From: Lachnospiraceae bacterium AF51-6-b8A
GTDB taxonomy: Bacteria > Bacillota > Clostridia > Lachnospirales > Lachnospiraceae
Length of the DNA stretch: 64,000 nucleotides
Assembly (NCBI GenBank): GCA_027682585.1
Contig: JAQCZH010000002.1
Coordinates: forward strand, 186,001-250,000
Direction of reading: 5' to 3'
Below are positions 36,931 through 46,473 of this stretch, in pieces; position 1 is the stretch's first letter; the number at the start of each line of letters is the position of its first letter. The position numbers and the translations under genes are program-made. Under the pieces are notes generated by a model, which was not told where the DNA came from, searched no databases, and worked only from the letters and a program-made list of their open reading frames with translations.

Positions 36931-37025
36931 AAAGACTTTTCATTTGTTCTATGCCAGGAAATTCGTTCAGTTTAAGCTCATTTTTAGATTTTTTTACCCG
37001 TCCCAGTCCCAATTCCAGTTTCACA
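36931..37025. repeat. Repeat D, copy 2
   Basis: Diverged partner of 27736-27831, sharing TTTTTAGATTTTTTTACCC and TTTAAGC. It lies between the stop of the orphan gene at 37058 and repeat C. The minus strand keeps an open frame with KKSKNELKLNEF running to a stop near 36909. Confidence 0.6.
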
Positions 37026-37057
37026 GTGGATTTTATCGTCAATGATATTTACTATTA

Positions 37058-37762
37058 TTAATCCTTCTTAAACAGTTTCAGCAATATATCCTTAGCATCT
37101 CCTACTTTCCCAGATATTATCGGAGATAAATATTTAAAAGCTTCATCAATTGCCTGTTCTCCCGCCTCGTTTGCAATTTTTGCTCCAATTTTCTTAACCA
37201 ATTCCGTGAAAACTCCTTTAAAGGATGTGTCTTCCATGATGTCTGCATCAACCAACAATTTTACAGTTGCATTCTTTGCTTCAACAGAAATCATCGACTC
37301 TACTAATGCGATGTACGCTGAATAATTTAACTTAACCAACTCCGCGGAAAATGACCCATCTGTTATAAATCCCAGCTCTTTTACCTTAAATCTAAAGTGA
37401 TCAGTTAAAAGAGGATTCTGAATTTCAATTGCTACTTTGTCTCCATCTTTTAAGAATACAGGTTTTTGAAGCAGTTGAATTAACTCTTTATCCAAGTCCT
37501 CTTCTTCAGATGTTCTCATTTTTGCTTCATATAATAGATTTCGAACTCTGGTTCTGCTTATTTTCAAATCTTTTATTAATTGATATAGATTAGGATCTTT
37601 TTGAATAGCTCCAAGCTCTTGTAACTTCATAAAAAGTAATATTTCAAAATCTCGTTTACTCATAGAACCATAAGAAGGCTGTAAATAACTATTTACAAGT
37701 TCTATGAATCGTTGCTTAACATCAAATGCATCGGCTTCTTTTAGTAATGTAATTAAATCCAT
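37058..37762 (-). CDS. Uncharacterised 234-residue protein with an HTH-like N-terminal region
   Basis: Not recognised. The first ~85 residues are helical with an ISRTRVRNLLYEAKMR segment that looks like a recognition helix and its support. The middle (KDGDKVAIEIQNPLLTDHFR) is mixed, and residues ~180-230 are helical. AAGGAG precedes the start. It stands alone in the island, followed by repeat D and repeat C. It has no signal peptide or membrane segment. Confidence 0.65.
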   Translation of the reverse strand: MDLITLLKEADAFDVKQRFIELVNSYLQPSYGSMSKRDFEILLFMKLQELGAIQKDPNLYQLIKDLKISRTRVRNLLYEAKMRTSEEEDLDKELIQLLQKPVFLKDGDKVAIEIQNPLLTDHFRFKVKELGFITDGSFSAELVKLNYSAYIALVESMISVEAKNATVKLLVDADIMEDTSFKGVFTELVKKIGAKIANEAGEQAIDEAFKYLSPIISGKVGDAKDILLKLFKKD

Positions 37763-37850
37763 ATGATACTCTCTCCTTCATAGATTACTCTTCACTTCTA
37801 AGAATTATAGGTAGCTTCATCTTCACCCGCTAGTACTATTTCAACTTTTT

Positions 37851-37914
37851 AGTATCAAAACAGTATCATTTAGAGGATTTTACTACTTCAAAATCGCTGA
37901 ATCCCTGTATTCCC
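37851..37914. repeat. Repeat B, partial third copy
   Basis: 64 bp matching the central part of repeat A, including GTATCAAAACAGTATCA and the segment that reads NTGIQRF on the minus strand (NTVFRRF in A, NTAIQRF in C). It provides the last codons of the truncated hydrolase at 37888-38076. Confidence 0.65.
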
Positions 37915-38076
37915 AAGCATTTTATATGCAGTAACATATTCGCTATTGTTATTCCCACTCAATGATTTATAGTCAAATCCAATGATTTCAAAGCTGTCAT
38001 CAAAAAATTGTTTATAGCGATTAGCTTCTTCTGCATTACCACCCTTACCATGAACATATATAATGGCATTTTTCAT
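37888..38076 (-). pseudogene. Truncated alpha/beta hydrolase
   Basis: A good start (GCAGAGGAAATTTGA before ATG 38076) and MKNAIIYVHGKGGNAEEANR with FEIIGFDYKS match the N-terminus of a small alpha/beta hydrolase family. After ~40 codons it runs into repeat B and stops. The nucleophile elbow and the rest of the triad are absent. Confidence 0.7.
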
Positions 38077-38105
38077 TCAAATTTCCTCTGCAAATTCTAA
38101 TTTGA

Positions 38106-38426
38106 TTATTTCTTTTTCTTTGGTTTGGGTGCAGGTAATTCATCATACATTGAATTGAATAAGCCAGTTAAAAAATCTTTGTTGTCAACATCATCTACCA
38201 ACAGCATTTCCTTTGATCCATCATATGGTAACTCGTACTTTGCATTTGGCATATATGCTATTGCAGATTTAACAGGCTTCACTAAAAATCTATCATCATA
38301 AATTCCACCCACAATTTTTCCGCGATAATAAACAATATATTCGCCCATCATTGATCTATATGTTATTTCTCCCAAATCGGATAGTTGTTCTAAAATGAAA
38401 TTTAAATATTCTTTACTTGAAGCCAT
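38106..38426 (-). CDS. TfoX N-terminal-domain protein
   Basis: 106 residues from ATG 38426 (GGAGGTGCAGGGT upstream). ASSKEYLNFILEQLSDLG, ITYRSMMGEYIVYYRGKIVG and DDRFLVKPV match the TfoX/Sxy N-terminal domain. Full-length TfoX regulates competence in gammaproteobacteria, but single-domain clostridial versions have no proven role. It ends in a Lys-rich tail (PAPKPKKKK). The N-terminal 15 codons of the longer ORF come from repeat A. Confidence 0.8.
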   Translation of the reverse strand: MASSKEYLNFILEQLSDLGEITYRSMMGEYIVYYRGKIVGGIYDDRFLVKPVKSAIAYMPNAKYELPYDGSKEMLLVDDVDNKDFLTGLFNSMYDELPAPKPKKKK

Positions 38427-38446
38427 ACCCTGCACCTCCAAAAAAT

Positions 38447-38705
38447 TGAATTTATCACCCACTATTTCCACAAAAGCCTCCCACCAGAATGATGGAAGGC
38501 TTTCTATTATTTCCTACCTTATTGCCCTTTGGGCAAAAAGTATCGCTTGTAAAACTCACTCAATTCGACAACTCCCTTTAGAACCTATTTTTTCTTGCTT
38601 TTCGTATCAAAACAGTATCACTCGAGAGTTTTTTGCTCTTGTAAAACGTCGAAACACTGTATTTTCAACGATTTTATAACAGAATCACATTCGTTACTCT
38701 ATTCG
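38447..38705. repeat. Repeat A, adjoining and overlapping the 3' end of guaA
   Basis: About 259 bp. It contains the hairpin AAAGCCT (38473) with AGGCTTT (38497), the block ATTGCCCTTTGGGC, GTATCAAAACAGTATCA, and TTACTCTATTC, whose last bases are the guaA stop and preceding codon. Repeat C is a second copy and B a partial one. The position fits an attachment site of elements that integrate at the end of guaA. Confidence 0.75.
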
Positions 38706-40243
38706 AACTCAATCGTTCCCGGCGGCTTGGAGGTGATGTCATAGAATACCCGATTAACGTGGTTTACCTCATTGATGATGCGTGTCGTCACCTCCTTCAG
38801 CACTTCATAGGGAATCTCAACCACATCCGCAGTCATGAAATCCACGGTATTGACGGCGCGAAGGGCGATGGCGTAATCATAGGTTCGCTCATCTCCCATG
38901 ACGCCGACGGACCTCATATTGGTCAGGGCCGCGAAATACTGACCGGCTGTCCTGTTAAGGCCTGCCCGCTCCATCTCCTCCCGGTAGATGGCATCCGCCT
39001 CCTGCACAATCCTGACCTTCTCCTCAGTGATGGCCCCGATGATACGGATGCCAAGGCCGGGACCCGGGAAGGGCTGACGCATGACCAGCTCCTCGGGAAT
39101 GCTGAGATGAAGGCCCACCTTACGAACTTCATCCTTGAAGAGGTCGCGCAATGGTTCGACAATCTCCTTGAAATCGACATACTCCGGCAGACCTCCCACA
39201 TTGTGGTGAGATTTGATGGTCGCGGACTCTCCGCCCAGCCCGGACTCCACCACATCGGGATAAATGGTTCCCTGCACCAGATAATCTACCCGGCCAATCT
39301 TTTTGGCCTCTGCCTCAAAGACACGGATGAACTCCTCGCCGATGATCTTGCGCTTTCTCTCCGGCTCCTCGACGCCAGCCAGTTTCTCGTAGAAACGGTC
39401 CTTGGCGTCGACGCGGACAAAATTGAGCTCATAGGGGCCCTCCGGTCCGAAGACCGCCTCAACCTGATCCCCTTCATCCTTGCGCAAGAGCCCATGGTCG
39501 ACGAAGACACAGGTTAATTGCCGGCCGATCGCCTTGGACAGAAGAACCGCTGCGACAGAGGAGTCGACGCCGCCGGAGAGTCCGCAGAGGACTTTTCCAT
39601 CGCCGATCTTCCTTCGTAAAGACGCAATGGTCTGATCCGCAAAATCATCCATTCGCCAGTCCCCGGAGCATCCGCAGATCCTGAGAACAAAGTTGGCCAG
39701 CATCTGCCTGCCGTATTCGGAGTGAAGCACCTCCGGATGAAACTGGAAGCCATAGAGCTTCTGATCCTCCCTGGCAAATGCCGCGTTGGGGCAGTTGTCC
39801 GTGTGGGCGATGACAGAGAATCCGGGGGCCAGTTTCGTCACATAGTCATTGTGGCTCATCCAGACCACTGACTCTTTCGGCACTTCCGCAAAGAGAAGGT
39901 TCTTCGTCTGGTCCAGAGCCATGTGGGTCTTTCCGAACTCCTTCTCATTGGCCCGCTCTACCTTACCGCCCAGAATATGCATCATGAGCTGAGCGCCATA
40001 GCAGAGTCCGAGAATGGGAATTCCCAACGCAAAGAGTTCCCTGGGGGCGCTGGCCGCATTTTCCTCATAGACACTGTTAGGGCCGCCGGTCAGGATGATC
40101 CCCTTGGGATTCATCTTTTTAATCTGCTCCAGAGGCGTCTTATAAGAATATATCTCGCAGTAGACATTGTTCTCTCGGACACGGCGGGCCACCAGCTGAT
40201 TGTACTGGCCGCCATAGTCGATTACGATAACGCGTTCCGGCAT
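38699..40243 (-). CDS. guaA: GMP synthase (glutamine-hydrolysing)
   Basis: Converts XMP to GMP with ATP and glutamine. The start at 40243 follows AAAGGAAAGAAAT. The N-terminal class I amidotransferase has nucleophile Cys81 (LGLCYGAQ), His169 and Glu171 (FHPEV). The synthetase domain carries the P-loop SGGVDSS at 223-229, and the C-terminal dimerisation domain ends PPGTIEFE. The 514-residue length is normal. The usual Glu-Trp-Glu terminus is Glu-Phe-Glu here, possibly changed by an integration event. Repeats and the accessory island begin at its stop codon. Confidence 0.96.
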   Translation of the reverse strand: MPERVIVIDYGGQYNQLVARRVRENNVYCEIYSYKTPLEQIKKMNPKGIILTGGPNSVYEENAASAPRELFALGIPILGLCYGAQLMMHILGGKVERANEKEFGKTHMALDQTKNLLFAEVPKESVVWMSHNDYVTKLAPGFSVIAHTDNCPNAAFAREDQKLYGFQFHPEVLHSEYGRQMLANFVLRICGCSGDWRMDDFADQTIASLRRKIGDGKVLCGLSGGVDSSVAAVLLSKAIGRQLTCVFVDHGLLRKDEGDQVEAVFGPEGPYELNFVRVDAKDRFYEKLAGVEEPERKRKIIGEEFIRVFEAEAKKIGRVDYLVQGTIYPDVVESGLGGESATIKSHHNVGGLPEYVDFKEIVEPLRDLFKDEVRKVGLHLSIPEELVMRQPFPGPGLGIRIIGAITEEKVRIVQEADAIYREEMERAGLNRTAGQYFAALTNMRSVGVMGDERTYDYAIALRAVNTVDFMTADVVEIPYEVLKEVTTRIINEVNHVNRVFYDITSKPPGTIEFE

Positions 40244-40510
40244 ATTTCTTTCCTTTCTTGACCTAAGGTGACCAGAGGAATAAACCTCGATCAATTCTGT
40301 AAAAGAGCTCTCGCCTTATCGGCTGAGAATCTCAGATCACTGTAACCCTGTGTTAAACACCCTCTCTGTCCCGATCAAAGGCCAACATCCCCAATATCTT
40401 TTTCTGCCATCTGCCAAGACCAGGATCTCAGGCATTTCTTTCCAACCCGGCCCCGGACACCGGACAGATCAGTCTCTCACCGGTATGCAGTCATCCCGAG
40501 TCACTCTGAA
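40244..40510. other. 267-bp guaA leader region
   Basis: Between trkH and guaA on the minus strand. It should hold the guaA promoter and leader. I looked for a purine-type riboswitch and found no match to its conserved core, and no clear -10/-35 pair. Confidence 0.35.
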
Positions 40511-41995
40511 CTACCTTCCATCTTCCATTCTCCGATAGGAATTCCTGAGTCCGATGGCATTTCTCCAGAGCCTTGGATAGAACAGAAGGAGCATGGGCCA
40601 GATCTCCAGGCGGCCGGCCAGCATGTCAAACATCAGGATGAATTTGCTGACCGGCTGCATCCATCCAAAATTGGCCGTGGGCCCTACCAGAGACAGACCG
40701 GGACCGATATTATTAAAGGTGGCCGCAACCGAGGTGAAGGCCGTGACCAGATCCGTGTTCTCAATCGCGCAGATCCCCAAAAGAGAAGCCAAAAAGATCA
40801 CGATGTAGACTGCCAGATATATATTGACAGACCGCATGGTATCATGCTCCACCGGATGTCGGTCCATATAGACCTTCTCCACATTCCTGGGATGCAGGTA
40901 GAGGTGCATCTCCTTCTTGATGGACTTAAAGAGAATCCATATGCGGGAGACCTTGATTCCGCCTCCGGTCGATCCGGCACATGCTCCGATGAACATAAGC
41001 AGAACTAAAATCGCCTGTGAGAGCTTGGGCCAGAGGTCAAAGTCTGTTGTGGAATATCCTGTTGTCGTGATAATGGATCCCACCTGGAAGGCCGATTTCG
41101 TCAGAGCATCGAAGAAACCGGCTGTCATAGGAAGAATATTGATTGTGATCACAAGAACCGCCAGCAGGATAATACCCAGATAGACACGCACTTCTTCCAT
41201 AGCCAGAGCCTTCCTGGCCTTCTTATCCGCCAGGAAGTAGTAGAAATTGAAATTGATCCCGAAGAGGATCATAAAAATCGTAATGATCCACTGGGACAGG
41301 ATATTGTAGCTTCCCACAGAGGAATTCAGGATCCCAAAGCCGCCGGTTCCGGCCGTACCCAGAGCCAGACAAATGGCATCAAAGGCAGGCATGCGGGAGA
41401 GAACCAAAAGAATGATCTGCACAAGGGTTAAGACCGCATATATAATGTAGAGCAGTCCCGCGGACTGGCGCATTTTCGGCATGGTCTTGTCCACCTCTGG
41501 TCCCGGGCTCTCCGCCCGCATCAGGTTGATGGGAGAACCGCCCACCATGGGGATGATTGCCAGCATGAAGACCAGGATTCCCATACCGCCTACCCAATGG
41601 GTGAAGCTTCTCCAGAAAAGTGAGGTATGTGACAGGGCTTCCACATCACTCAGAATCGAGGATCCTGTTGTTGTAAATCCGGAAATCGTCTCAAAAAGAG
41701 CATCGGTATAGTTTGGAATCTCCCCTGTAACAACGAAGGGGAGCGCTCCTATCGCGGAGAGGACAAGCCAGCTTAAAGCCGTTGTAATACAACCTTCTTT
41801 CAGGTAGAAGGTATTATTCTCGGGCCTTCTCATCCCCAGAAAACTGCCAGTCAAAATACAGGCAAGAGCTAAGATGACATAGACAAGCCCCTGCGGCTCC
41901 TGATAGATCAGAGCTATCAGGCCGGGCAGAAAGAGAAGAATCCCCTCAATCCGCACGATATGGCTGAGGACATAGCGAACCATTGAACCATTCAT
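40511..41995 (-). CDS. trkH: TrkH-family potassium uptake channel subunit
   Basis: A 494-residue integral membrane protein with about ten to twelve hydrophobic segments and four selectivity-filter-like loops (FTTTGSSIL, GTAGTGGFG, TTTGYSTTD, NNIGPGLS). It forms a potassium (with H+ or Na+) uptake system gated by the cytosolic TrkA protein encoded 12 bp upstream on the same strand. Start with AGGGGGCAGTTCG. Confidence 0.93.
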   Translation of the reverse strand: MNGSMVRYVLSHIVRIEGILLFLPGLIALIYQEPQGLVYVILALACILTGSFLGMRRPENNTFYLKEGCITTALSWLVLSAIGALPFVVTGEIPNYTDALFETISGFTTTGSSILSDVEALSHTSLFWRSFTHWVGGMGILVFMLAIIPMVGGSPINLMRAESPGPEVDKTMPKMRQSAGLLYIIYAVLTLVQIILLVLSRMPAFDAICLALGTAGTGGFGILNSSVGSYNILSQWIITIFMILFGINFNFYYFLADKKARKALAMEEVRVYLGIILLAVLVITINILPMTAGFFDALTKSAFQVGSIITTTGYSTTDFDLWPKLSQAILVLLMFIGACAGSTGGGIKVSRIWILFKSIKKEMHLYLHPRNVEKVYMDRHPVEHDTMRSVNIYLAVYIVIFLASLLGICAIENTDLVTAFTSVAATFNNIGPGLSLVGPTANFGWMQPVSKFILMFDMLAGRLEIWPMLLLFYPRLWRNAIGLRNSYRRMEDGR

Positions 41996-42007
41996 CGAAC
42001 TGCCCCC

Positions 42008-43408
42008 CTATGCCAGAATATCGCAGATTTCCGTGTAGCCGACATTGGTTGTAATAATCATAACCGTGTCTCCTGCATGGATCATATCATCTCCGGATGG
42101 GAAAATCAGATGTCCCTTATGGTTGATGAAGCAGACCAGAGTATTAGGCTGCAGCTGAAGATCGCGCAGAGGAATATTGGTGATGCGCTTATCGTCATCG
42201 ACCCGGAACTCCAGGGCTTCCACCCGGTTGTCAAAGAGATGATAGAGGGTCTCTATGTTGGATGTGCCGGAAGCCCTCTTGGCCCTGACATAGGCGATAA
42301 TCGCGTCGGAAGTCAGATAGCGGGGACTTAAGACAGATCCCAGATCCAGATCCTCGACCACCGCATCGAAGGTAGTCCGGTTGATCTTCGTGACCACCTT
42401 GGCCCTGGTCTCCTTCTTAGCATGAAGAGTGAGCATGATATTCTCCTCATCCATCCCGGTCAGGGGGACAAATGCCTCCGTGCCCCGTAATTGCTCCTCC
42501 AGAAGAAGATCCTCATCTGTTCCGTCTCCGTGAATGATGACGGCCTCGGGGAGAAGCTCTGTCAGCTCGTTGCAGCGATCCAGATCCTTCTCGATGATCT
42601 TTACCTCAATCCCCATGTTAAGCAGCTGAGAGGTCAGGTAATATGCTGCTCTTCCTCCTCCCACAATCATGCAGTTGCGAATGGGTTTATTCTCGACCCC
42701 CACACTCTTCATGAAGTTCCTGGCACTCTTGGGAGAGGCCACGAAGGTCAGGGTATCCCCTGCTGACATCACGGTATCCCCTCTGGGAATCATCACATCT
42801 CCACGACGCTCGACAGCTCCCAGGACCACATTGCCCAAGTGGTTCTTCCCGAAATTGGCCAGGGACTGACCGTCTAAAGCGGAGCCTGCCGGAATGCGAA
42901 GCTTGATCAGTTCCGCCTGGCCGCGGGCAAAGGAGTTTACCTCCAGGGCACTGGGCAGATAGAGAATGCGCGAGGCCTCCCTGGCCAGTTCCAGATCCGG
43001 GTTGATCACCATGGCAAGCCCCAGGCGCTCACGCAGAAAGGAAATCTCCGCAGAGTACTCGGGCGAGCGGACGCGGGCAATAGAGGCGACATCCGAAGAT
43101 CTCTTGGCGATGGTGCAGCAGAGCAGATTGAGTTCGTCAGATCTGGTCACAGCAATAAAGAGATCCGCCTCCTTGATCCCGGCGTCATCCAGCTTGGCAA
43201 AAGAAGCGCCATTGCCGACAATCCCCATAATATCCAGACGATTGGTCAGTTCCTGCACCTTATTGCGGTTGGAATCAATGACTGTGATCTCGTTGCCCTC
43301 CTTGGAGAGCTGTTCAGCCAAAGTAGACCCCACCTTGCCGGCCCCGACAATAATAATTTTTAAAGCTGCCGCCTTAACGGCAATCTCCTGCATTTGATTT
43401 CGAAACAT
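42008..43408 (-). CDS. trkA: TrkA, NAD-binding regulatory subunit of the potassium transporter
   Basis: 466 residues with two tandem RCK units. The first Rossmann loop is VGAGKVGSTLAEQL with DSNRNK after it, and the second is MIVGGGRAAYYL. Each is followed by a TrkA-C domain (LRIPAGSALDGQSL region and FRVDDDKRIT region). It begins with about 16 residues (MFRNQMQEIAV...) before the usual start of the family, and no start codon exists closer to the Rossmann loop. Binds NAD(H) or ATP to gate TrkH. Confidence 0.93.
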   Translation of the reverse strand: MFRNQMQEIAVKAAALKIIIVGAGKVGSTLAEQLSKEGNEITVIDSNRNKVQELTNRLDIMGIVGNGASFAKLDDAGIKEADLFIAVTRSDELNLLCCTIAKRSSDVASIARVRSPEYSAEISFLRERLGLAMVINPDLELAREASRILYLPSALEVNSFARGQAELIKLRIPAGSALDGQSLANFGKNHLGNVVLGAVERRGDVMIPRGDTVMSAGDTLTFVASPKSARNFMKSVGVENKPIRNCMIVGGGRAAYYLTSQLLNMGIEVKIIEKDLDRCNELTELLPEAVIIHGDGTDEDLLLEEQLRGTEAFVPLTGMDEENIMLTLHAKKETRAKVVTKINRTTFDAVVEDLDLGSVLSPRYLTSDAIIAYVRAKRASGTSNIETLYHLFDNRVEALEFRVDDDKRITNIPLRDLQLQPNTLVCFINHKGHLIFPSGDDMIHAGDTVMIITTNVGYTEICDILA

Positions 43409-43416
43409 GCGACTAC

Positions 43417-43947
43417 CTATTCCTGCCCGCTCTCTTCAGCGGGCATCCGTTTTATTTGCTCGACGACGCATTGAACCGTGGTCTCAATATCCAGATCGTC
43501 CTCGTCAATCACAATATCTGCGTACTTCTCATAGAGACAGGTTCTCTCCTCATAGAGATCTCGAAGAGTCTGACCCGGCCTGTGAACAACCCCTCTTGCC
43601 TCCAGATTCCCCAGACGCGAAGCAATCCTGTCATAAGACAGGCGCAAATAGACAACCAGACCGATTTCTCTCAGATGGGACATAGCGTTCGCGCCATACA
43701 CCGCAGACCCGCCGGTAGCGATAACCGCATTCTCTGCCTCCAGGGAAGCGTTAATACGGTCTTCAACAGCATTAAACCCATCAATCCCTTCCTGGTCGAT
43801 AATTTCTCTCAGGAGTTTTCCTGTCCTCTCCTGTATTACCAGATCACAGTCAATAAAACGCTTCTTGAGCACCTTGGCCAAAATGACGCCAACCGTGCTC
43901 TTCCCACAGCCAGGCATTCCGATGAAGACAATATTGGTCTTAGCCAT
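43417..43947 (-). CDS. aroK: Shikimate kinase
   Basis: Phosphorylates shikimate at the 3-hydroxyl in chorismate synthesis. 176 residues with Walker A GMPGCGKST, the DCDLVIQERTG substrate-binding Asp motif, ATGGSAVYG and the lid RPGQTLRDLYEER. Its ATG at 43947 overlaps the upp stop codon, so the two are coupled. Unusually placed between upp and trkA rather than with other aro genes. Confidence 0.9.
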   Translation of the reverse strand: MAKTNIVFIGMPGCGKSTVGVILAKVLKKRFIDCDLVIQERTGKLLREIIDQEGIDGFNAVEDRINASLEAENAVIATGGSAVYGANAMSHLREIGLVVYLRLSYDRIASRLGNLEARGVVHRPGQTLRDLYEERTCLYEKYADIVIDEDDLDIETTVQCVVEQIKRMPAEESGQE

Positions 43948-44585
43948 CACTTGGTTCCAAAAATACGGTCACCGGCGTCGCCGAGACCGGGACAGATATA
44001 GGCGTCCTCGTTCAACTCGCGGTCAACACAGCCGACATAGAGCTGCACATCGGGGTGCGCCTCATGCAGGCGCTTGATTCCCTCGGGAGCTGCAAGAATG
44101 CACATGAATTTAATCTTCTTCCCCCCGTGCTGCTTAATAAAATCAATGGCCTCAACCCCGGAACCGCCGGTAGCCAGCATAGGATCGACAACCAGGATCG
44201 TTCTCTGTTCAATCGGCGCCGGCAGCTTGCAGTAATACTCATGAGGCTCGTGGGTCTTTGGGTCTCTGTAAAGACCGATATGACCCACCTTGGCAGTGGG
44301 AACCAGAGTCAGGACCCCGTCAACCATACCGAGTCCGGCCCTTAAGATGGGCACGATGGCCATCTTCTTCCCGGAAATATAGGGAACCATGGCCTTCTCA
44401 AGAGGCGTCTCTACTTCTCTGTCCTCCATGGGAAGATCACGCAGGGCCTCAAATGCCTCCAGCATGGCGATCTCTCCGACCAGAGTGCGGAACTCATTGG
44501 TGCCGGTGTGGATATCGCGAAGCATAGAAATCTTATGCTTGATGAGGGGGTGATCCATGATAATTACATTATCCATATCTGCCAT
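43947..44585 (-). CDS. upp: Uracil phosphoribosyltransferase
   Basis: Salvages uracil to UMP with PRPP. 212 residues from ATG 44585 (GGAGG upstream). The PRPP loop [12 protein letters not shown] and the C-terminal uracil-binding segment [12 protein letters not shown] are diagnostic. Divergent from the uracil permease gene, giving an uptake-plus-salvage pair. Confidence 0.95.
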   Translation of the reverse strand: MADMDNVIIMDHPLIKHKISMLRDIHTGTNEFRTLVGEIAMLEAFEALRDLPMEDREVETPLEKAMVPYISGKKMAIVPILRAGLGMVDGVLTLVPTAKVGHIGLYRDPKTHEPHEYYCKLPAPIEQRTILVVDPMLATGGSGVEAIDFIKQHGGKKIKFMCILAAPEGIKRLHEAHPDVQLYVGCVDRELNEDAYICPGLGDAGDRIFGTK

Positions 44586-44623
44586 TTTGTAAGCCTCCAA
44601 TTGCCTGATGCATGTTCCAACAA

Positions 44624-44652
44624 ATTTTAAGTTTTAGCGTCCCATAAGTCAA
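44624..44652 (-). promoter_or_regulatory. Predicted sigma-A promoter of upp
   Basis: On the minus strand: TTGACT (44652-44647), a 17-nt spacer and TAAAAT (44629-44624). The distance to the upp start is 38 nt. Confidence 0.7.
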
Positions 44653-44812
44653 TCTGTGCTCTGTATCTCCTCCGCAGAATTCTCTACTCCGCATCTCTCC
44701 GCGGGAATTCCTGCACAAATACTGATATTGTCTGTACTGCCTTTTTTGCCCGATCCAATTTTGGCAAAATGTGAATTCGATATCGCTATTTTTCTATATA
44801 GCTATTTTTTGA

Positions 44813-44841
44813 TTGTGACTTCTTATCAAAATGCATATACT
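44813..44841 (+). promoter_or_regulatory. Predicted sigma-A promoter of the uracil permease gene
   Basis: TTGTGA (44813-44818), a 17-nt spacer and TATACT (44836-44841), 50 nt before the start codon. The ~160 bp between the two divergent promoters is AT-rich, with no further motif that I recognise. Confidence 0.65.
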
Positions 44842-44891
44842 ATAGAAGATTTGGAATTCTTTCGGACTCAGCCCATGAAAGGGGACACATT

Positions 44892-46277
44892 ATGAATGAA
44901 AAAGGCGCCATCAAGGACGCGAGACAACTGGGCATTCCCAAGATGCTCATTCTTGGACTGCAGCACATGTTTGCCATGTTCGGAGCCACCGTTCTGGTAC
45001 CCATCCTGGTCAACAACTATTTCCAGGGACAGGGGATGAGCGTGCAGGTCACCCTATTCGCCGCCGGAGCAGGGACTCTGCTTTTTCATCTGATCACCAA
45101 GCGCAAGGTTCCCGCTTTCCTGGGCTCCTCTTTCGCTTTCCTGGGCGGTTATGCCGCCGTTGCGGCCCTAAACACCGGCATGTACGCCTCCATGCCCATG
45201 CATGAGAAACTGTCCTATGCCAACGGCGGCGTTGTTGTCGCCGGTCTTCTCTATCTGGTCCTGGCTGCTGTCATCAAGGTCGCAGGCGTCAAGAAGGTCA
45301 TGCGCTTTTTGCCCCCCGTTGTGACAGGCCCGATCATTATCTGCATTGGCTTAAGCCTTGCTCCCTCTGCCATCAGCAACGCCTCTACCAACTGGCTATT
45401 AGCTGTCATCGCTTTTCTGATCGTCGTCTTCTTTGAAATCTGGGGGCGGGGCATGTTCAAGATCATCCCCATCCTCATGGGTGTCGTCATCGCTTACTTC
45501 TTCGCCCTTGCTTTCAATGCCATGGGCATGACCAACGCCGACGGTTCCGCTATCCTGAATTTCACCAGGGTCGCCTCCGCCTCTCCTGTCGCCCTGCAGC
45601 CTTTCTTTCTCTGCAGGTTCGACATCACCGCAATTCTGGTGATGGCCCCCATTGCCATCGCCTCCATGATGGAGCACATCGGTGATATCTCCGCCATTTC
45701 CGCAACCGTCGGCCAGAACTTCATCACTGACCCCGGCTTAAACCGCACCCTGATCGGCGACGGACTGGCCACTGCCTTCTCCGCCATTATCGGAGGTCCC
45801 GCCAACACCACTTACGGTGAGAACACCGGTGTCCTGGAACTCTCCAGGGTACATGATCCCAAGGTTATCCGCCTGGCTGCCCTCTACGCCATTATCCTCT
45901 CCTTCTCCCCTAAGTTCGCTGAGGTCATCACGACCATGCCCGCCGCTATCATCGGAGGCATTTCCTTTATCCTGTATGGGATGATCTCCGCCATTGGTGT
46001 GCGAAATGTCGTCGAGAACCGGGTTGACTTCACCCGCACCAGAAACCTGATCATCGCAGCTGTTATCCTGGTGTCCGGCCTCGGCTTTTCCAGCGGCCTG
46101 ACCTTCCAGGTCGGCGGCGCCCACATCACTCTGACCTCCCTGGCGATTGCCTCCATTCTGGGCATTGTCATGAATGCTATTCTCCCCGGCAATGATTACG
46201 TATTCATGGAGGGCGATATGTCTGAGGTCAAGAATGACATCATGCTGGACGAAGAAAATCGAGCACATATCCGCTGA
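44892..46277 (+). CDS. uraA: Uracil permease (nucleobase:cation symporter-2 family)
   Basis: A 461-residue inner membrane transporter with 14 segments. LGLQHMFAMFGATVLVP is the family N-terminal signature, VPAFLGSSFAFLGG the half-helix with the substrate site, and GGPANTTYGENTGVL the diagnostic NCS2 motif. The uracil assignment (rather than xanthine) rests on the QHMFAMFGATV start and the divergent upp gene. AAAGGGG precedes the start. Confidence 0.92.
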   Translation: MNEKGAIKDARQLGIPKMLILGLQHMFAMFGATVLVPILVNNYFQGQGMSVQVTLFAAGAGTLLFHLITKRKVPAFLGSSFAFLGGYAAVAALNTGMYASMPMHEKLSYANGGVVVAGLLYLVLAAVIKVAGVKKVMRFLPPVVTGPIIICIGLSLAPSAISNASTNWLLAVIAFLIVVFFEIWGRGMFKIIPILMGVVIAYFFALAFNAMGMTNADGSAILNFTRVASASPVALQPFFLCRFDITAILVMAPIAIASMMEHIGDISAISATVGQNFITDPGLNRTLIGDGLATAFSAIIGGPANTTYGENTGVLELSRVHDPKVIRLAALYAIILSFSPKFAEVITTMPAAIIGGISFILYGMISAIGVRNVVENRVDFTRTRNLIIAAVILVSGLGFSSGLTFQVGGAHITLTSLAIASILGIVMNAILPGNDYVFMEGDMSEVKNDIMLDEENRAHIR

Positions 46278-46371
46278 GATACTCTGACGGCAGTACTCCC
46301 CTCTTTTCCTCTGGCGAAAATCTGCCCTATATCATCGGTTCTGATTGAAAAATGCAGCTCACAAGAGTTAA

Positions 46372-46408
46372 GATCCCGCCAATCCGTTTTGATGTGATCG
46401 GCGGGATC
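46372..46408. terminator. Stem-loop between convergent genes
   Basis: GATCCCGCC (46372-46380) pairs with GGCGGGATC (46400-46408) around 19 nt. It lies between uraA and the arginase-fold gene, but neither side has a U-tract. Confidence 0.4.
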
Positions 46409-46473
46409 CCGTATATCGATTGATAGCTTCGCACATAAGAACTTCATTTGCGAAGACTTTTAAGTGGATCGGA

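Noticed and set aside
36667..38705. Repeats A-C as a CRISPR array or integron attC sites
   Set aside because: Copies are long, few, diverged and irregularly spaced. There are no uniform spacers, no cas genes and no integron integrase in the window.
40244..40510. Purine riboswitch upstream of guaA
   Set aside because: None of the conserved core positions of the purine aptamer could be found on the minus strand.
43417..44585. upp-aroK coupling as a new pathway link
   Set aside because: The overlap is real, but unrelated housekeeping genes are often packed this way in Clostridia; nothing else suggests a functional link.
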